Source of the DNA: DATAPD01 sp036265385
GTDB taxonomy: Bacteria; Acidobacteriota; Terriglobia; Terriglobales; Acidobacteriaceae
DNA: 64,000 bases
Assembly: GCA_036265385.1 (NCBI GenBank)
Contig: DATAPD010000008.1
Location: 62,001 to 126,000, forward strand
Direction: 5' to 3'
The notes below the pieces were generated by a model that saw only the letters and a program-made list of their open reading frames with translations, made no database searches and had not been told where the DNA came from. Positions 16,923-25,946 of this stretch are shown here, in pieces (position 1 is the first letter of the stretch; the number at the start of each line of letters is the position of its first letter). The position numbers were made by a program, and so were the translations under genes.

Positions 16923-19181
16923 TCAGGCGAGAGCCATAAGCTCAGGCTCGCTGAGCAGGTGAAGATCAATCCATCCCTCTACGGGTAAAGCGTCAATGGG
17001 AAGTTCATTCTGAAATAAGCTGAAGCGGACTCTAATACGGTTGACTGCATCTCTCATTGCACCAGACGGTGTTTGGTTTTCGTCGACTCCTGCATGTCCC
17101 AGTAATGAAAGCGGCATCTGAAACTCAAAGTTGCGCTTCACGACCATGCGGAGACCGCGCGGTACCGGCTCACTAGATGACGCCAACATGGTTCCGCTTC
17201 GGGTGTCAGCCAGTTTCCAGGCGACCATCGTTCCATTGATTACAGATGTGACTTGGCGAACGGAACAACTTGGATTCTCGAACGCTGGTGCAAAGGATTC
17301 GATGTGGACGACGATATCGAAGTCCATCGTGGGTACTTTCCCACTGAAATCAAGACGCCCGTAAACATTCGTCTCATCGATTCCCGTGTAAGCAGCATCA
17401 AGAAGGAACTGTTTTCCGTGCATCGCACTGGAGCGATGATCAGCCGTGTAGCGAGCAGCACCGAGCCACTCGAAATATCGAATCATATCTCCAGTTATTC
17501 TCGGCCGAATGTAGGCGGTTTGTGGAATGAATGTCGCCCGCACTGGCGCGCCCGCAATCGGATGGGCAAGATAATCTGGCGCAACTCCCCCGAGAATGTA
17601 GTAAACGTTCGATAAATGCTTGCGGTAGAGCTCGTCGAAATCGCGATCGTTGGCTGAATGATGTTCCGGCCCGTACCACCAGTTCCAGTCGCTTCCCTCC
17701 GCAACCAGAATCTCCTCAAACGCTAGCTTCCGTTGCATTTCGTTAGCGCGAGAGGCGTTTTGGGTGTAGAAGTTGCGCGCGTGATACAGGTAATCCCAAG
17801 CACGGTTGTCTTCCGGGGCACCAATCCACACATTGAAATTAGCATTGATCCAAGAGCCTGGAGTTATGGAGTGAAGTGGGGCGAAGGCCTGATGTCGCGA
17901 GATTGCCTCCGACATCGTTACAGCTTCAATCCCCGGGTCCTTGGCGAGCGCTTCGTAAAAGCGGCGGAGAAATTCTCGGCCCGAATGAGGATAGTATTCC
18001 CATGCATTTTCGCCATCGAGAATGATCGGCACGACTGCATCCCGTCCCGATTCGATCACTGAACGGGCAGAATCCTTGATATTGCGGACCAGGTGAGCAG
18101 CGGCATCTTGCGGCGGCATTCCAGAGTAGACGAAGCCAATCAGGTCCGAGATGGTGTGATCCCGGAAGACCATGTGCATCGCGGTCTCGCCCTTCTCAAA
18201 GCGATAGATGTCATACAACCGCATAGCCATGTCGTGCGATAAACGACCGGCTCCATCGCGCGAGAAGAAATAGTTGAGGCTTCGCCCGAGGACGCCCTCA
18301 TCCGTTGCCATCCAATTCACGCCGAGCTTGGATGCAATCGCGATTGCATCTTCCGACACGCTTCCCTCGGACGGCCAAACCCCGGCAGGGCGGATCCCGA
18401 ATACCTGTTCATGCAGATCAAGCCCTCGCAGGATTTGCTCCTTGGCGTCCGCTTGATGTTGAAATCGGTTTTGTGGCATTGGCAAACCTGGAGTCGACTG
18501 TGCACCAGCATTCGTATCGCATACCAAAGGAAGGATGGGGTGATAAAAAGGCGACGTCGAGAGCTCCACCGAACCGCGCTTGGCAGCTTCTGCGTGTGCA
18601 GGCAATACGCGAGCAAGTAATTCCCTTTCCTGCGAAATTACAAACCGTTGATCGTCTAGTGTGAAATTTCGGCCTTTTTTGGCAAGAGCCGCGATTTCAG
18701 GTTCCTCCAGGAAAAACTCATCGAACCAAGCTAATTGAGAGAGAACTTGCAAGTCGGTGTAATCCTGCGGCTGGAAGTACCGCTCAGCACGTTCCGGAGA
18801 GTCACCGTACGAATGCAGCATTTCGAGCAATTCGCGGTATCGCGGATACCGTCCAATCATATGGATGTGGTTCGCCTGAAACAGATACTGCAAAGCGAAT
18901 CGCCGCTCTTCCGGCGTTAGGTCACGCGCCGATTTTGCGGCTACTGCAAGGAATGGGTCGCGAGCTGTACCCGCAACGTAGTCCTGAATCTGTCGTATCA
19001 GTGATGGCACCAGGTTGAAAGTCTGGTGCACAGTCGGAAACTCATCCAGCAGCTTCACCATGCCGTAGTAATCCTTCAAGGCATGGAGCCGCACCCACGG
19101 CAGACGGTACTCTCCGCTGACCAGATCCTTGTAAAAAGGTTGGTGTTGGTGCCAAAGAATGATGACGCGCAGCACAGACAT
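16923..19181 (-). CDS. Glycoside hydrolase family 57 protein (alpha-amylase or glucanotransferase type)
   Basis: A protein of 752 residues. GH57 region 1 is visible as LWHQHQP at 9-15. The likely nucleophile is Glu272 in GVWPSEGSVSEDA and the acid/base Asp389 in IILDGENAWEYY. The GH57 (beta/alpha)7 barrel covers about 1-430, followed by a helical domain and a beta-rich C-terminal part. GH57 enzymes act on alpha-1,4-glucans with retention. Because it is divergent from glgB with 178 bp between starts, a role in glycogen or maltodextrin turnover is likely. Whether it hydrolyses or transfers cannot be told from sequence alone. There is no signal peptide, so it is cytoplasmic. Confidence 0.9.
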   Translation of the reverse strand: MSVLRVIILWHQHQPFYKDLVSGEYRLPWVRLHALKDYYGMVKLLDEFPTVHQTFNLVPSLIRQIQDYVAGTARDPFLAVAAKSARDLTPEERRFALQYLFQANHIHMIGRYPRYRELLEMLHSYGDSPERAERYFQPQDYTDLQVLSQLAWFDEFFLEEPEIAALAKKGRNFTLDDQRFVISQERELLARVLPAHAEAAKRGSVELSTSPFYHPILPLVCDTNAGAQSTPGLPMPQNRFQHQADAKEQILRGLDLHEQVFGIRPAGVWPSEGSVSEDAIAIASKLGVNWMATDEGVLGRSLNYFFSRDGAGRLSHDMAMRLYDIYRFEKGETAMHMVFRDHTISDLIGFVYSGMPPQDAAAHLVRNIKDSARSVIESGRDAVVPIILDGENAWEYYPHSGREFLRRFYEALAKDPGIEAVTMSEAISRHQAFAPLHSITPGSWINANFNVWIGAPEDNRAWDYLYHARNFYTQNASRANEMQRKLAFEEILVAEGSDWNWWYGPEHHSANDRDFDELYRKHLSNVYYILGGVAPDYLAHPIAGAPVRATFIPQTAYIRPRITGDMIRYFEWLGAARYTADHRSSAMHGKQFLLDAAYTGIDETNVYGRLDFSGKVPTMDFDIVVHIESFAPAFENPSCSVRQVTSVINGTMVAWKLADTRSGTMLASSSEPVPRGLRMVVKRNFEFQMPLSLLGHAGVDENQTPSGAMRDAVNRIRVRFSLFQNELPIDALPVEGWIDLHLLSEPELMALA

Positions 19182-19359
19182 TCCGAAAAGCCCTTATGAC
19201 AATTGGGTTTGTGTTCTTAGTATGGCATAGGCTTTGAATAGCAGGCTCACACTTCTGGACGTATTGCCGGCCTGAAGAGACAACGCTAGTCATTGTTGCC
19301 TCATCTACGAAGGCCCAATGAAGAGCGATGTACACTAATGGCTCTTTACGGAAAAGCTA

Positions 19360-21291
19360 ATGAAAACGACGTCCACCCCGCAAAACTCAATCCGATACCA
19401 CGCTTCGCTTCTGAGCGAACAGGATCTCTACCTATTCAACGAAGGCAGCCACTATCGGATTTATGAAAAGCTGGGTGCTCACACAATAGAAGTAAATGGC
19501 GTCAACGGAACTTGCTTCAGCGTGTGGGCCCCGAACGCCAGAGCTGTATATGTAATGGGCAGCTTTAATGGATGGAGTCAGGACGAACATCCATTATCAC
19601 CACGTGGCAGCTCAGGAATCTGGGAAGGTTTCATTCCAGGAGTCGAAAAGGGTGCGCTCTATAAATATCTGATCCACTCCCACAATCAGGGATTTCGCGC
19701 CGAAAAAGCGGATCCAGTCGGTCTCTTCATGGAACAGCCACCACGCACTGCTTCAATCGTCTGGGATCTGGATTACCAGTGGAATGATGGATCCTGGATG
19801 CAGCATCGGCGTGAAAAGAATTCTCAGCATGCTGCCATCTCGATTTATGAAGTTCATTTCGGTTCTTGGGCACGGTCCCCCGAGGAGGGTGGCAGATCTC
19901 TCAGTTATCGTGAAATTGCGCCGAAGCTAGCTGAATACGTACGACAGATGGGATTTACTCACGTGGAATTTCTGCCGCTCATGGAGCACCCTTTTTATGG
20001 TTCCTGGGGATACCAGACGGCGGGCTACTTCGCACCAACGTCGCGATATGGAACACCTCAGGATTTCATGTTTCTCATCGACCACCTGCATCAAAACGAA
20101 ATCGGTGTCATTCTCGATTGGGTTCCGTCCCACTTCCCTTCCGATGCTCATGGATTAGCTTATTTCGACGGAACGCACCTGTTCGAGCACGCGGACGCAA
20201 GGCAAGGATTCCATCCGGATTGGAAGACTTACATCTTTAACTACGGCCGAAACGAGGTGCGCAGTTTTTTGATGTCCAGCGGCTTGTTCTGGCTCGACAA
20301 ATATCACGCCGATGGACTCAGGGTCGATGCGGTGGCCTCCATGCTGTACCTGGACTACTCCCGTAAGGAGGGCGAGTGGATCCCGAATAGCTATGGCGGC
20401 CGCGAAAACTTAGAGGCGATCGACTTCTTGAGACGCTTCAATTCCGAAGCTTACAAAGAGCATCCGGACATTCAGACGATTGCGGAAGAGTCAACAGCTT
20501 GGCCCATGGTCTCGAAACCCACATATTTAGGCGGACTCGGCTTCGGGCTCAAATGGGATATGGGATGGATGCATGACACGCTCGAATACTTCTCGCACGA
20601 TCCCATCCACCGCAAGTATCACCACAACCTTCTCACGTTTCGCATGCTCTATTCGTTTACCGAGAATTTCGTTCTTCCGCTATCGCACGATGAGGTCGTG
20701 CACGGAAAAGGGTCGTTGATCAACAAAATGCCTGGGGATGAATGGCAGAAATTCGCCAATCTCAGACTGCTGTTCGCCTATATGTTCGCCCAACCTGCGA
20801 AGAAGCTACTCTTTATGGGCGGTGAATTTGGCCAATGGCGGGAGTGGTCTCACGATCACAGCTTGGACTGGCATCTCTTGAAACAGCCGCTCCATCGCGG
20901 ACTAAGGGACTGGGTGTCACAACTTAATCATCAGTACCACTCTGAACCTGCACTTCATGTGTTCGATCTTGACCCGGCGGGCTTTGAGTGGATCGATTGC
21001 AATGATGCACCGGCCAGCATCGTCTCGTTATTGCGCAAAGGACGAAAGCCAGAGGACTCAGTTGTCGTCGCTTGCAACTTCACTCCCGTTCCGCGGGAAG
21101 CGTACAAGCTTGGTGTGCCAGCCGCAGGCTTCTGGCGAGAAGTTCTGAATAGCGATGCGAAAGAGTACGGCGGAAGCGGCGTCGGCAATCTTGGCGGTGT
21201 CCACTCGCAAAACGAATCAGTCCATGGTCGACCTTATTCTGTCACATTGACGCTGCCGCCCTTGGGCGCATTATTCCTCAAGCGGAGTTAA
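19360..21291 (+). CDS. glgB: 1,4-alpha-glucan branching enzyme
   Basis: A protein of 643 residues. It has an N-terminal CBM48 (about 40-130, with FSVWAPNARAVYVMGSFNGW), a GH13_9 barrel (about 160-520) and a C-terminal beta domain. GH13 regions are clear: the nucleophile Asp323 in ADGLRVDAVASM, the acid/base Glu in TIAEESTAW (376/377), and the third carboxylate in LPLSHDEVVHGKG. It transfers alpha-1,4-glucan segments to make alpha-1,6 branches in glycogen. No glgA or glgC is in the window. It lacks the extra N-terminal domain of the E. coli enzyme, as in many short GlgBs. It is divergent from the GH57 gene and probably shares its promoter region. Confidence 0.96.
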   Translation: MKTTSTPQNSIRYHASLLSEQDLYLFNEGSHYRIYEKLGAHTIEVNGVNGTCFSVWAPNARAVYVMGSFNGWSQDEHPLSPRGSSGIWEGFIPGVEKGALYKYLIHSHNQGFRAEKADPVGLFMEQPPRTASIVWDLDYQWNDGSWMQHRREKNSQHAAISIYEVHFGSWARSPEEGGRSLSYREIAPKLAEYVRQMGFTHVEFLPLMEHPFYGSWGYQTAGYFAPTSRYGTPQDFMFLIDHLHQNEIGVILDWVPSHFPSDAHGLAYFDGTHLFEHADARQGFHPDWKTYIFNYGRNEVRSFLMSSGLFWLDKYHADGLRVDAVASMLYLDYSRKEGEWIPNSYGGRENLEAIDFLRRFNSEAYKEHPDIQTIAEESTAWPMVSKPTYLGGLGFGLKWDMGWMHDTLEYFSHDPIHRKYHHNLLTFRMLYSFTENFVLPLSHDEVVHGKGSLINKMPGDEWQKFANLRLLFAYMFAQPAKKLLFMGGEFGQWREWSHDHSLDWHLLKQPLHRGLRDWVSQLNHQYHSEPALHVFDLDPAGFEWIDCNDAPASIVSLLRKGRKPEDSVVVACNFTPVPREAYKLGVPAAGFWREVLNSDAKEYGGSGVGNLGGVHSQNESVHGRPYSVTLTLPPLGALFLKRS

Positions 21292-21310
21292 GCTTCGCAG
21301 ACCTCGCACA

Positions 21311-21796
21311 CTATTTCAGGAAACGGGGTGCGACGAAGGCGGCCAAGGCAATGCTGACCAACACCTCACCTAGTGGCAGCAAAGGACGAAGCTTGGCCAG
21401 CCGCGATGTACGCCGTGGAGTTGCTCTCAACAATTCCTCGATCGCTTCAATGAGTTTCGCGAGCGGTGCCCCTTTCGTAACGGCCAAGTGAACCCCCGCA
21501 GGCGGATTCTGAACCAGCTCCGAACAGCCCGAGATCAAGATGAAAGGTATGCGTCGTTGAGCAGCCCGAAGTGCGCTGGCTAGCTCAGCACCGTTTATCT
21601 CAGGCATGTCGTAATCGGATACCACTGCATCCACACGACTGAGACGTAGCGTGCGGAGCGCATCCGCGCCATTTTCCGCCAGCAATACTTCAAAACCGTG
21701 GGCTTCGAAAACCCGCCCATAAAATTTACGAGTTCCCGGGTCATCGTCGACACAAAGTAGGTGAGGGCGAGGGGCTCCCGCTAATCGACGCATCAT
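21311..21796 (-). CDS. Single-domain response regulator with hydrophobic C-terminal tail
   Basis: 161 residues from the ATG at 21796 (a further ATG three bases on is also possible). Residues 10-130 are a receiver domain with the acidic pocket CVDDD (17-19), phosphoacceptor Asp61 in VVSDYDMPEING, a Ser in FILISG and Lys108 in VTKGAP. There is no output DNA-binding domain. Instead, after a short basic linker, residues about 140-157 (PLGEVLVSIALAAFVAP) form one hydrophobic helix that ends RFLK. This could tether the receiver to the inner membrane, which is unusual. No histidine kinase is adjacent. It is convergent with glgB, with 19 bases between stops. Confidence 0.8.
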   Translation of the reverse strand: MMRRLAGAPRPHLLCVDDDPGTRKFYGRVFEAHGFEVLLAENGADALRTLRLSRVDAVVSDYDMPEINGAELASALRAAQRRIPFILISGCSELVQNPPAGVHLAVTKGAPLAKLIEAIEELLRATPRRTSRLAKLRPLLPLGEVLVSIALAAFVAPRFLK

Positions 21797-21979
21797 AGTG
21801 ACCCTTGGTTTTTTTAAAATTTCGCTTTCTGGGCAAAGCGAACTGTTCAAAAATCCGAGCAAATAGCTCTCCAGTGCTCAGTCATAGCCGCATGAAGCAG
21901 TTAGCGACTTTTCCTGAAAATTCACAGAGCATTCTGCTCCTAAGAGCTTGAAATCTTTGCGCAAGCTAAATAGTCTCGG

Positions 21980-23437
21980 CTACGGCTGCCACTGATACAG
22001 CGCTTTTAACATCCCCTCCAACTCGGCCTTCTTGATGATTTCAGCCACGGCCGCATGATCGATGTGTGGCGCAATTGGCTTAGCATCTTGAGCAATTGCA
22101 AACGACGTCACTGCAAGGATCGCAGTCCCTGCTTTGAATGCAATGGGATCCACCTTGTCCAATGTGTCACTCGATTTGTGATGAACCAGCATGTAGGGTT
22201 TCAAATCCACCCACAAATCAAGAGCGGGCACGCCGTAAAGCATGAAGGGTCCATGATCGGTGTCAAAAGTTGTTTCCTGAGATATTGAATCTCCGTTCAG
22301 GTTTTTCAACAGAGTGTCACTGATCGGCTGGAGTGCATCTTCGAGATCTTTCCGCCCCTCGACCTTCCAACCTTTTGGCGAGCCCGCGCCATTGTCTGTA
22401 TTCAGGACAGCTACGCAGTTTGCGAGGTCGTCCGCGTGAGCCTTGGCATAAGCGTAGGAACCCACCAGTCCCTGCTCCTCTCCGCCCCACAGTGCAAATC
22501 GAATTGTTCGACGAGGCGCTTTCCCCAATTTTGAAAGGACGCGTGCCGCTTCCAGCACACTTGCGGTTCCCGAACCATTGTCCTGCGCGCCAGTCCCAAA
22601 ATCCCAAGAATCCAAGTGAGCGCCGACTAGAATCCACTCTTTGGAATTATCGCTACCTCGCAATTCTCCGATCACATTGCTTACTTGAACTGGGCCAGAA
22701 GTTGTGTTGTTTAGCGCGAACTGCACCGTCACGGGTCCCTTCTCAGACAAGCGCTGCAGTAACTCTGCATCCTCCATGCCAATTTGCGCACCCGGCAATG
22801 GCATCAACGCTCCGCCCCAATTAAACCCGTGCGCATTCAGTACGTTGTTGCTTTCGCGGTCCGGATACAACAGGCCAACCGCCCCGGCATCCACCCAGAT
22901 TTTCCATGCTGGCTTTATGAGCGGCAGCACCTTGAGAAAGCCATTTGCAAAAATCTTGTGCGTATCGAGAAAAACGATTTTGCCCTTGAACTGAGTCGCA
23001 TGGCTTCGCAGTTCGTCCGTATCAAGACTCGAAACGATGACGATCTGGCTTTCTACTCCCTTCGATGATGTCGATGGAGACCAGCCCAGTGATTCCAAGT
23101 GCAGTGGCCGCGAGATGGGTGCAGTGATCTGACCACTGGCCGATCCACGAAGCCAACCGTTGGGCATCGTAAAAGGTTCGACATGCACGTTCGTCAACCC
23201 ATAAGTACGGAGCTTTTCCATCGCCCAGTCAGCAGCCTTGGCGTAGACCGGGCCGCCGGTCAACCGGCCACCAACGCCATCGGTCAATTCACGAAGAGTA
23301 GACATAGACGGGCCCGTGTACACGGATGCCGCTAAGGCATCTGCGTCTGGTTTCAGATCATCTACGTTGCTTGCCAGTAAGTTGCCGCAGAGAACTATGG
23401 AAAAAGCAAAACAGGACAGCGTGCGTCGTGAAAGCAT
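21980..23437 (-). CDS. Secreted M28 family metallopeptidase with PA domain
   Basis: 485 residues from the ATG at 23437, which follows GGAAGGTGAC; 13 more in-frame residues upstream are less likely. It has a signal peptide (MLSRRTLSCFAFSIVLC), a protease-associated (PA) domain at about 120-230, and an M28 di-zinc aminopeptidase/carboxypeptidase domain at about 245-450. Zinc and catalytic residues can be seen in VGAHLDSWDFG, AQDNGSG, GGEEQGLVGS, LNTDNG and VHHKSSDT. M28 enzymes trim N-terminal residues or dipeptides (glutamate carboxypeptidase-like when PA is present). It acts outside the cytoplasm, probably in peptide scavenging. Confidence 0.92.
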   Translation of the reverse strand: MLSRRTLSCFAFSIVLCGNLLASNVDDLKPDADALAASVYTGPSMSTLRELTDGVGGRLTGGPVYAKAADWAMEKLRTYGLTNVHVEPFTMPNGWLRGSASGQITAPISRPLHLESLGWSPSTSSKGVESQIVIVSSLDTDELRSHATQFKGKIVFLDTHKIFANGFLKVLPLIKPAWKIWVDAGAVGLLYPDRESNNVLNAHGFNWGGALMPLPGAQIGMEDAELLQRLSEKGPVTVQFALNNTTSGPVQVSNVIGELRGSDNSKEWILVGAHLDSWDFGTGAQDNGSGTASVLEAARVLSKLGKAPRRTIRFALWGGEEQGLVGSYAYAKAHADDLANCVAVLNTDNGAGSPKGWKVEGRKDLEDALQPISDTLLKNLNGDSISQETTFDTDHGPFMLYGVPALDLWVDLKPYMLVHHKSSDTLDKVDPIAFKAGTAILAVTSFAIAQDAKPIAPHIDHAAVAEIIKKAELEGMLKALYQWQP

Positions 23438-23566
23438 GTCACCTTCCATGGAAGATTGGACTATGGCTGCAGTCATTGTGCTATGCAGAGATTAAGCTGC
23501 GCAAATCGCCCGCCCGGCACGCTATCAAACAATTGTTCGCATGCTAGACTCGCTTAAGAACGCGCA

Positions 23567-25894
23567 ATGCGCATCCTGACCCGCTACATCCTGCGCGAAG
23601 TCTTCTCGCATGCGGCAATTGGTGTCGCGGTGTTCACGTTTATCCTGTTTACCCGCGATCTTGGGCGAATCCTCGAGTTAGTAGTGCGAAACAGTGCCCC
23701 GCTGCCGAGCGTGGCAGAAATTTTCTTTTTCACGGTTCCGGTTGCTCTGACTTACACAATCCCCATGGGCGTGCTCGTCGGAATCCTGATCGGCCTGAGC
23801 AGATTGGCCGCTGATAGTGAAATCACAGCGATGCGCGCTACCGGAATGGGCGTTTGGACGTTTTTGCGCATCATCGCGATTTTTGCTTTCGGTGCGTGGG
23901 TTCTGGCTGTTTTCGATAGCGTCTACGTTGCGCCGAAATCGCAAGCCGCGCTCGGAAACCTCCAGGATCAACTGAAAACCTCTCAGGCGTCTTTTGAAGT
24001 CCAGCCGCGCGTGTTTTATGAAGGTTTTCCCAAAGCAGTTCTATATGTCCAGGATGTGAAAACTGCCTCCGGAGCGGCCATCTGGAAAGGCGTGTTCTTG
24101 GCTGATGTCACGAGCGGAGTTTCGCCTCGGATTACGCTCGCGGAACAAGGCATCCTCGTAAGTGAAGGCCCTGACCAACTCCATTTGCACCTCAAAAATG
24201 GAGCGACGCACGAAACCGATCCCAAGAATCCGGACCACTACCAGATCTCGACCTTCGAGCAGACAGATATTCCCATCCAGGTGCCCTCGGCCGACCCCAA
24301 TAAGGAACACGAGCCTCCCGCCATCGGCGAGATGGGAACATGGCAACTGCTCTCTCAATCGAGGACCGCGAAACCATTTCTCGCGCGATGGTATCTGATC
24401 GAGTTCCATCGGCGTCTGGCACTCCCGACTGCATGCGTTGTGCTTGCGCTTGTCGGAATTCCACTTGGCCTTTCTTCCAAAAAGGGCGGCAAATCGACTG
24501 GGTTCGTTCTGACGATCGCGCTGGTATTTGCCTACTACTCGGCCTCACTCGTGGGCGTCTCCCTCGCGCGTCAGGGAAAAGTTTCGCCCGGAGTTGGAGT
24601 GTGGCTTGCTGATGTTTTGTTCTTTATTGGTGGGGCATTTCTTTTATGGCAGGCGGAACGAAGGCCATTTGAAATCGCATCATTCAAGGCCCTTTTCGCT
24701 CGTCTCAAATTCAACAGGCAACCGACGGCGGAAGGACCTGTCGCAACTGGAGAGAGTGCATTTGATCGAGCCGCGGGAAGATTTCGACTGTTCCGAGCAC
24801 AGTTCCCCACCCTGCTCGATGATTATGTACTGGGAGAATTTTCTGTTTACTTTGCTCTGATTCTCTCTTCATTTCTGATTCTCTTGCTCGTGTTTACTTT
24901 ATTCGAGTTGCTCGGAGACATCCTGCGCAACCAGATTTCTCCCCTGATCGTTGGCGAGTATTTGTTGAACGTCTCCCCTTATTTCCTTTACCAGATCACG
25001 CACATTGGAATGCTGCTGGCCGTACTTGTCACATTTGGCCTCATGCAACGATCGAATGAAATTACAGCGATGAAAGCAACGGGAACCAGCATTTATCGCG
25101 TGATCATTCCCGTTCTTGTGTCTTCCGCAATCGTGGCTTCTGGCCTGTTTCTTTTTGATCAGTTCTACCTACCGCACGCCAACAAGCGCCAAGATGCTCT
25201 GCGCAATTTGATCAAGGGCAAGCCTCCGCAAACCTACCTGCGGCCGGACAGAAAATGGATTTTCGGACAACACTCCGATATTTACTACTACCAGTTCTTC
25301 GATTCTGATCGGGACGCCTTCGGCAACATCTCGGTTTTCCAATTCGACCCCGGAACCTTCCAGATCACCAAGCGTGTTTACGCAAATCACGCGCACTGGG
25401 AAGACCGTATCGGCCGGTGGATCTTCGAAGAGGGTTGGGAGCGCGACTTGCAGGGTTCGGCAATCGGCAGCTTCCGGCAATTTGACGTTTCTACTTTTCC
25501 GCAACTTAACGAACAACCTACTTATTTCAAGAAGGAAGTGAAGCAGTTCTCAGAAATGAACTACGAGGAACTGCGCCGCTACATCCACGACCTTCAACAG
25601 AGTGGCTTTGACGTCGTGCGGCTTAAAGTTCAGTTGCAGAAGAAACTCGCTTTTCCCGTGATCACGCTTGTCATGGCCGTGCTGGCCGTACCCTTCGCAT
25701 TGTCGTCAGGTCGCAGAGGTGCGATCGCCGGGGTAGCAACAGCCGTCGGGATCGCAGTGGTCTATCTCATGGTTTCTGGATTATTCGAAGCAGTTGGGAA
25801 TCTCGGACAACTGCCCCCTGCAGTGGCAGCGTGGGCACCCGACATCTTGTTCGGATTGCTCGGCGGCTACATGACTTTGAAAGTGCAGACTTGA
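23567..25894 (+). CDS. lptFG: Fused LptF-LptG lipopolysaccharide export permease
   Basis: A protein of 775 residues holding two complete YjgP/YjgQ permeases in tandem. Copy 1 (about 1-365) begins MRILTRYILREVFSHAAIGV; copy 2 (about 400-775) begins LLDDYVLGEFSVYFALILSS. Each has the family's N-terminal helices with the conserved SEITAMRATG (copy 1) or NEITAMKATGTS (copy 2) segment, a periplasmic beta-jellyroll, and C-terminal helices (ALPTACVVLALVGIPLGLSS; AFPVITLVMAVLAVPFALSS). In most bacteria LptF and LptG are separate proteins forming a heterodimer with the LptB ATPase. Here one chain would supply both halves. No lptB, lptC or lptA gene is adjacent. The linker at about 365-395 is charged and likely cytoplasmic. 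Confidence 0.93.
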   Translation: MRILTRYILREVFSHAAIGVAVFTFILFTRDLGRILELVVRNSAPLPSVAEIFFFTVPVALTYTIPMGVLVGILIGLSRLAADSEITAMRATGMGVWTFLRIIAIFAFGAWVLAVFDSVYVAPKSQAALGNLQDQLKTSQASFEVQPRVFYEGFPKAVLYVQDVKTASGAAIWKGVFLADVTSGVSPRITLAEQGILVSEGPDQLHLHLKNGATHETDPKNPDHYQISTFEQTDIPIQVPSADPNKEHEPPAIGEMGTWQLLSQSRTAKPFLARWYLIEFHRRLALPTACVVLALVGIPLGLSSKKGGKSTGFVLTIALVFAYYSASLVGVSLARQGKVSPGVGVWLADVLFFIGGAFLLWQAERRPFEIASFKALFARLKFNRQPTAEGPVATGESAFDRAAGRFRLFRAQFPTLLDDYVLGEFSVYFALILSSFLILLLVFTLFELLGDILRNQISPLIVGEYLLNVSPYFLYQITHIGMLLAVLVTFGLMQRSNEITAMKATGTSIYRVIIPVLVSSAIVASGLFLFDQFYLPHANKRQDALRNLIKGKPPQTYLRPDRKWIFGQHSDIYYYQFFDSDRDAFGNISVFQFDPGTFQITKRVYANHAHWEDRIGRWIFEEGWERDLQGSAIGSFRQFDVSTFPQLNEQPTYFKKEVKQFSEMNYEELRRYIHDLQQSGFDVVRLKVQLQKKLAFPVITLVMAVLAVPFALSSGRRGAIAGVATAVGIAVVYLMVSGLFEAVGNLGQLPPAVAAWAPDILFGLLGGYMTLKVQT

Positions 25895-25896
25895 GC

Positions 25897-25946
25897 CATC
25901 TGCTCAAAAATCTACTTCACCGCTAATCCATAAGGCTGAGCAGATG
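25897..25946. repeat. Inverted repeat overlapping the 3' end of the beta-propeller gene
   Basis: CATCTGCTCA at 25897-25906 is the exact reverse complement of TGAGCAGATG at 25937-25946, with a 30-base loop. It lies between convergent stops (25894 and 25912) and extends into the propeller gene. It may help both transcripts terminate; there is no clear T-run. Confidence 0.5.
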
